DNA of 64,000 nt from Sanguinoderma infundibulare (lineage: Eukaryota; Basidiomycota; Agaricomycetes; Polyporales; Polyporaceae), in the NCBI GenBank assembly GCA_032821775.1, contig JAVLRN010000001.1, positions 372,001 through 436,000 of the forward strand, written 5' to 3'. Below the pieces are notes generated by a model, which was not told where the DNA came from, ran no database searches, and saw only the letters and a list, made by a program, of their open reading frames with translations. The stretch's first letter is position 1, and the number at the start of each line of letters is the position of its first letter. Made by a program: the position numbers and the translations under genes. Positions 59,723-64,000 of this stretch are shown in pieces.

Positions 59723-61523
59723 AATGTCCTCCGCCGTTTTTCCACTCCTGCCTGTCAATTTGTAAGTGGACGAATCATACATAAGTCTGCGAAATGGTCG
59801 AGAAACCTTTTCAACCGTTTCACCCCAGCTTGCGTACTAGCCAGTATTGCACCCTATCCGCTACCGGTGAGTACTACCCACTCCGACTCGGCATGTTGAT
59901 CGACAAATGGTTTTTCCGAACATCCGTCGCCCACTCTTTAACTTTTCAGTACTCTTTGTGTACCATTGGGCGACGGTCCTTGATCAAGAAGTGGAGGCGT
60001 TTTGGACTCGGAAGGGTAAAGTGACCGGGGCAACTGTCATGTACTTCTTGTACAGGTACATCGGACTGGCGTACAACGTCCTCAATGTCATCGTCAATAT
60101 TAATGCTGTGCCTCTATCGGATGAGGTATGTTATTTTATTCAACCGCTACGTGAAGTCCCAACCTGATAATGAGAAATCCTTAAGGGGTGCGCAATATTC
60201 ATGTGTCGAGGCTTATGGATCCTGATTCCAGGTTCCTTTAAGGTGCACAGTAGCGATGCAGGTGTCGGAAGTCGCAGGCGCCATCCTCGTTTTGATAGCT
60301 GCAGGTACGTTGGACTAAACATATGCAGCCTAGGTGACCGCTTACGACGCCATGATCTACCAGTCTTCACTTCCCTCCGAATGTTCGCTCTGGGCCCCAA
60401 GAAATGGCTGCTGACTGTGGTCAGCTTCACCATTTCTCTTGTGCCTCTTGCACAGTTCTTGGCATATTTTACTGTCACCGCGCAGATTACACCTGGGGGT
60501 TTTGGATGCTCTGGGATCGACGAGGCAACAGATATCCTGCCGACCTCGGAAAGGTTAGTTTTCCAGTTTGGCGTCGCCCTTGTACGGATATTAACCATCT
60601 ACGCTAGCTGTACGCTGCTAAAATATTGAATACGCAACGTCATTGACACCTATTCTGCTGCAGTCGCTTTGGCATACGTGACCTTGAACATGCTAGCAGT
60701 TCTTGTGCCCGATGGTTTGCTCGTATACCTGACCTGGGTCGCTATATCTCCCATCCGCGGAGCAAGACCTCAGGGTCTGGGCAAGGAGTCCCTCCTAGAA
60801 GTGTTCCTGCGCAACGGTGAGTCGTGCTGTTTTAAACTGCAATCATCACCTCACGGTCGATATCCAGAGATCCTATACTTCATGTGGGTCAACTCCAATC
60901 ATCCGACCCATGCCCACATTCCTAATGGACTACGTCAAGTATTATTATAGGAATTCGATCAGTCGATTTGTCTGCTGAGATGCTATATGTACGCATAACC
61001 TCTCCTGTTAGTAGGCGAGAATGCAGCAGTGCTAACGGGTTAACTTCGAAGTTTGCGTTCAAGGTCACAATCGACTATTCCTACATGATCCCCGCATCCT
61101 CGGTGTACGGATCGTCTCTCCTGTTCAGGGCGGGCAGTCATCTGACACGACTCGGAAAGCATCCCCAACATCCTCGTTTGTCAATTCCTGCTCGAATTGC
61201 AAGCGACCGATCGCAGGATGCGTGCAGGAGGATCTCAATTATCGAGCACGAACTCGCGCATCAGCTCAGTTGTCTTCGACCAGGTCATTGGGTCGATCGG
61301 CCATGCCTCTGTCATTTCGGACCAGGATGACGAGGACGAAGAGGAGACAGCTAGCGGAGAGTCATTCGACGAAAACGGGGACTCGGCCAGAGACATTCCA
61401 AAGGATCACGCAATGGGCGGGGGTCAGGGTGGGCTGGATGAAGACGACGTTTCCTCGCAACCATCCATCGAGCGAGTCGGACATGAACCTCTCGATGGCA
61501 TGTGGTTTGCGACAGAGGTTTGA
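59723..61523 (+). pseudogene. DUF6533 multi-pass membrane protein, copy 4 (doubtful integrity)
   Basis: Starts MSSAVFPLLPVN; then FLRTSQYCTLSAT, VLFVYHWATVLDQEVEAFW and KGKVTGATVMYFLYRYIGLA. Further helices: VSEVAGAILVLIAA, SLRMFALGPKKWLLTVVSFT, PDGLLVYLTWVAISPIRGAR. The tail from about 61158 reads FLLELQATDRRMRAGGSQLS, DQVIGSIGHASV, an acidic tract and MWFATEV-stop. Like copy 2 it lacks the insertion after the fifth helix. The exon 4 donor reads TC in place of GT, and there is a one-base deletion relative to copies 1 and 2 near 60630 (removed if the later acceptor CTGCAG at 60663 is used). One of the two better-preserved copies, but still uncertain. Confidence 0.65.
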
Positions 61524-61788
61524 GCCGGGTGTGGCTCCATGGGGAGCTTGCAGGGCAAGTTCGGGCCGTTTCCACGAGAAGGCAGTGGAGGAGGGTACCT
61601 TGGGTAGCGCGGATGGTCCTGTTGCTACTTCTTGAAGGACTGGATTCGGACTGAAGAATGTTGCGCTGGACGATTTTGTATAGCTTATGCCTGCGTCACG
61701 GTACTGATCATATTTGAACATGACCGTACCCAATCTGTGTTCCTTGGCTGGCCATCTCTTTTGACATCCATCGCTTCGCGTCGTATGT

Positions 61789-62082
61789 ATGGCGCAGACG
61801 CCACAATGTGTGCTGCGTGACGCAAACGATATCCCCCGTTCGTTTGACGAGGTGGAGCTTTCGGTACAGCAGGCCTATCCAGGACAATCACCGGATGATG
61901 CCGCCTTGCGTGCTGCGCTCAGCGAATTGGATAGTCGCATTTTGGGAACAAGGGCAGTACGTACTGTACGGAAGGATCGCCACACTAGAGGCGCGCCAGG
62001 ATCAGACGGTGACTACCCAATACCACGTGCGGATGAAGGCGATGAAACACACACCACTGGAGTCGTGACTGTTTACAAGTAG
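61789..62082 (+). CDS. Hypothetical ORF, 97 aa
   Basis: ATG frame: MAQTPQCVLRDANDIPRSFD, EVELSVQQAYPGQSPDDAAL, RAALSELDSRILGTR, then a low-quality tail to TAG. A neighbouring frame (61808-62068) continues more convincingly after the middle (QYVLYGRIATLEARQDQTVT, TQYHVRMKAMKHTP), so a one-base frameshift near 61955 is likely and the original product was longer. Only the last 60 bp or so are preserved at the corresponding place near 45300. No family recognised. Confidence 0.35.
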   Translation: MAQTPQCVLRDANDIPRSFDEVELSVQQAYPGQSPDDAALRAALSELDSRILGTRAVRTVRKDRHTRGAPGSDGDYPIPRADEGDETHTTGVVTVYK

Positions 62083-62447
62083 CCGAGGGTAACGACAGCG
62101 GACAATGTGTTCAAGGATGCGGAGGGCACGTATGCAGCGGCGACGGCGACCACGCATGGGAGAGACTCTCACGCAGCATCCTCCGCTGATTATCGCAGGA
62201 CGATCGAGGAAGGAGTCGGGGTCAGCCGCCCAGTGCCACCTTGCTGCGGCCGTCTTCTGGGCGGGAAGAAGGGCTGGGATCGAATTAGTGACTATTCGGG
62301 CAGGAGTCGGTGTCAGCCTCCACGGTACCGGATGTCCTGGGCCCAGCGAGGCGAACAATACCCTTTCGGACGCGAGTAGCTGTGGATGACCTCGAGGCTG
62401 GCAGTGGCACAAAGGAAACACCTCGCCGCAGAGCGCCCTTCGAGCCG

Positions 62448-62455
62448 TATATAAG
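62448..62455 (+). promoter_or_regulatory. TATA box of block X, copy 2
   Basis: TATATAAG followed by the same C/T-rich tract as in copy 1. Confidence 0.5.
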
Positions 62456-62803
62456 CCACACCCTCCTGCTCTCCCTCTTTCCTCCCAACTCCCACCTCCT
62501 CGACCTCCAACCATCAACCAGTCTAATCCCGTCGTACTCCTCCAAGTTAGCACGGGCTCTGGCGACTGTCGGTAAGTCGTTTGTCCACCTTCTGGCCCTC
62601 CGTTGTCCCTAACTACCGCATGTAGTGCCTGAGGCCCAGGTGCGCGTTCGATCTTCAGAGTGAGTTCTTCCCTTCTCTTCAACCGCTGCTCCCCACATAC
62701 TGACTGTGGGTGGTTAGGCTCGACGCATGCCATCCCGGGCACCAGCGGCCATCAGCTTGTTCGCCTTGGCGGTCGACCTGTTCACTAGGGTGCGGCCGCC
62801 TGC

Positions 62804-62974
62804 ATGGGCGAGCGGGTGATTGAGCCCAGGCGTCGGCGCTCCGCCGCGGTCTTCTTTGAGACACCGCGTAAGCCGGGGTGCGACCGGGACGAGTACCTGT
62901 CCGCCACTGCTGGTGGGGCTGGGGAAAGCACGGACGCCATAACCTGGAACGCAACTCGAAAGAGTCGTGGGTAG
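62804..62974 (+). CDS. Short ORF resembling a NucA/NucB-type nuclease fragment, copy 2
   Basis: Near-identical to the frame at 46090: GERVIEPRRRRSAAVFFETP, RKPGCDRDEYLSATAGGAGE, ending at the same TAG. Same length (56 codons), with one visible amino-acid change (A to V near the start). Conservation of both frame and stop shows only that the stop predates the duplication. Family assignment is weak. Confidence 0.3.
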   Translation: MGERVIEPRRRRSAAVFFETPRKPGCDRDEYLSATAGGAGESTDAITWNATRKSRG

Positions 62975-63691
62975 ACGACGTACGCGCCACCCCGTGGCGT
63001 CGCGTCGTCAACGGAGAGCTGCCTTGTATTGGTATGTCGTCGTCTTCGTGTCCAACCACCATCGCTCTAACGCGCTCTAGTTACAGGCACTCTCTAACGT
63101 CCTCTCCGGAGGACGGGGCGTTCGGTATAAGCGGACTTGAAGTAGCCACGGTGGCGCGTCCGCATGTGTAAGCGGTCTAGAAGTAGCCACCGTGAGCGCG
63201 TCGGCACATCCGAACCCCCACCTCTCCTTTCCCTGTGGGGCGTAGACGCATGAGGCGTGCGCCTGTTGTGGGATGTGGGGTCGAGGCGAGTCTTCTCCTT
63301 ACTGTCTTCCGGCTGACCTTTCTGTAGTCTACTAGGTGTAAGTTGTCTCTCCATCTTCCACCAGGATTTTACCGGCCCATAAGCACTTCCTCTTTGATCG
63401 TTGTGGTGCTTGTGCTCATCGGGTCCTTGGCCTGAGTAGATGACGCGTCCTGGAATTATTGTTGTTAACATGCGTGCATGTATGTGAGAAGTGGTTTCGA
63501 GGGTGCAACTTGCCCTCGATTCAAGACACCACCCCGAGGTACGGTCGACCGTCGTATGTGACGGTCGTTCCTGGTGCAGGCCTCTTCGTGGCCCTCGGGA
63601 CTAGTACTCGCTCCGGCGGGGAAGCCAACGTGCACCAAAACGTTCCGATTCGTATATAGTGATTTCTGTAGCCTTGTAATCATTCAATACA

Positions 63692-64000
63692 TCACTGCGT
63701 GTTCGCTAACAGCCAATTACTGAGTGCGGTAAGTGGCACACCGACGATGAAAGTTATAATAGCCCCAGATGTGAAAATCAGAAATTTTGTGCATGTACCC
63801 ACTCGGCGCTGAATCCCTCCCGACTTGGCGAGCTGCCTTGCCAATACAAATGCAGCATAAAGAAACATACCTTCCTAACAAATCGGATCGGTTGAGTACG
63901 ACGTACGTCGTTGAAAGGTAGGGAACTCACGGTGAAAGAATACAGCCCGAAGGTAGCGAAAGGCTGGCGTTCTACGGCCTTGACTTTACAGATGGACACA
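63692..64000 (-). CDS. Multi-pass membrane protein, copy 2, partial at window edge
   Basis: The last exon is open: EGMFLYAAFVLARQLAKSGG, IQRRVGTCTKFLIF, TSGAIITFIVGVPLTAL, SNWLLANTQ-stop. Upstream of a GTGAGT donor, CKVKAVERQPFATFGLYSF continues to the window end. This copy lacks the frameshift present in the 47.1-kb copy, so it may be functional. At least two membrane helices are visible. It converges with block X copy 2. Family not recognised. Confidence 0.6.

Larger units (their letters stand above)
62085..63690. repeat. Segmental duplication block X, copy 2
   Basis: Second copy of 45355-47110. Carries the same TATATAAG promoter (62448-62455), the same short NucA/NucB-like frame (ATG 62804, stop TAG 62972-62974) and the same 3' sequence. 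A 150-bp stretch near 46700-46850 is missing here. Confidence 0.8.

Overview
The window is nuclear DNA from a filamentous basidiomycete, probably an Agaricomycete of polypore type. The evidence is many short GT-AG introns (about 50-70 bp), GC-rich coding DNA with TATA boxes followed by pyrimidine-rich leaders, and fungus-typical families: a copper-fist regulator, DUF6533 membrane proteins and expanded F-box-like proteins. No rRNA, tRNA, CRISPR array or complete transposon was recognised.

0-37.7 kb is mostly single-copy genome. It holds an unidentified low-complexity gene (about 1.46-5.57 kb), a FYVE zinc-finger gene (9.49-10.78 kb), a complete UBE2W-type ubiquitin E2 gene (21.71-22.75 kb, 10 exons), the DEAH-box splicing ATPase Prp16 (25.70-30.41 kb, 16 exons, 1235 aa), a copper-fist transcription factor whose start codon is an exon by itself (31.32-33.14 kb), and a putatively myristoylated two-helix membrane protein (36.09-37.69 kb). 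Between them are four dispersed F-box-like paralogues plus one fragment. Three look intact (15.19-17.15, 23.12-25.13, 33.66-35.84 kb). One has a frameshift and no start (19.54-21.33 kb). The fragment is fused at a breakpoint to half of a GH1 beta-glucosidase gene (17.90-19.38 kb). All four longer paralogues share an N-terminal exon of exactly 10 nt. Two gene-poor stretches lie at 5.6-9.5 and 10.8-15.2 kb.

38-64 kb is a patchwork of recent segmental duplications. Repeated modules are: a 136-aa reading frame plus an ABC1/UbiB-type kinase-like gene (two near-full copies and one last-exon copy, all broken by different mutations); a repeated spacer remnant; a DUF6533 multi-pass membrane protein gene (four tandem copies, several with damaged splice sites); a promoter plus first exon resembling the polarity protein Spa2 (two copies); and a 1.6-1.7 kb block with a TATA promoter, a short NucA/NucB-like frame and an adjoining minus-strand membrane-protein gene (two copies 16.6-16.7 kb apart).

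Functionally, ubiquitin ligase adaptors (F-box-like), a ubiquitin E2, splicing, copper regulation and endosomal lipid binding are independent housekeeping or regulatory roles with no operon-like link. The duplicated right half looks like a birth-and-death region where membrane-protein genes are copied and decay. Exon boundaries were deduced by eye from splice motifs, phase and paralogue comparison.
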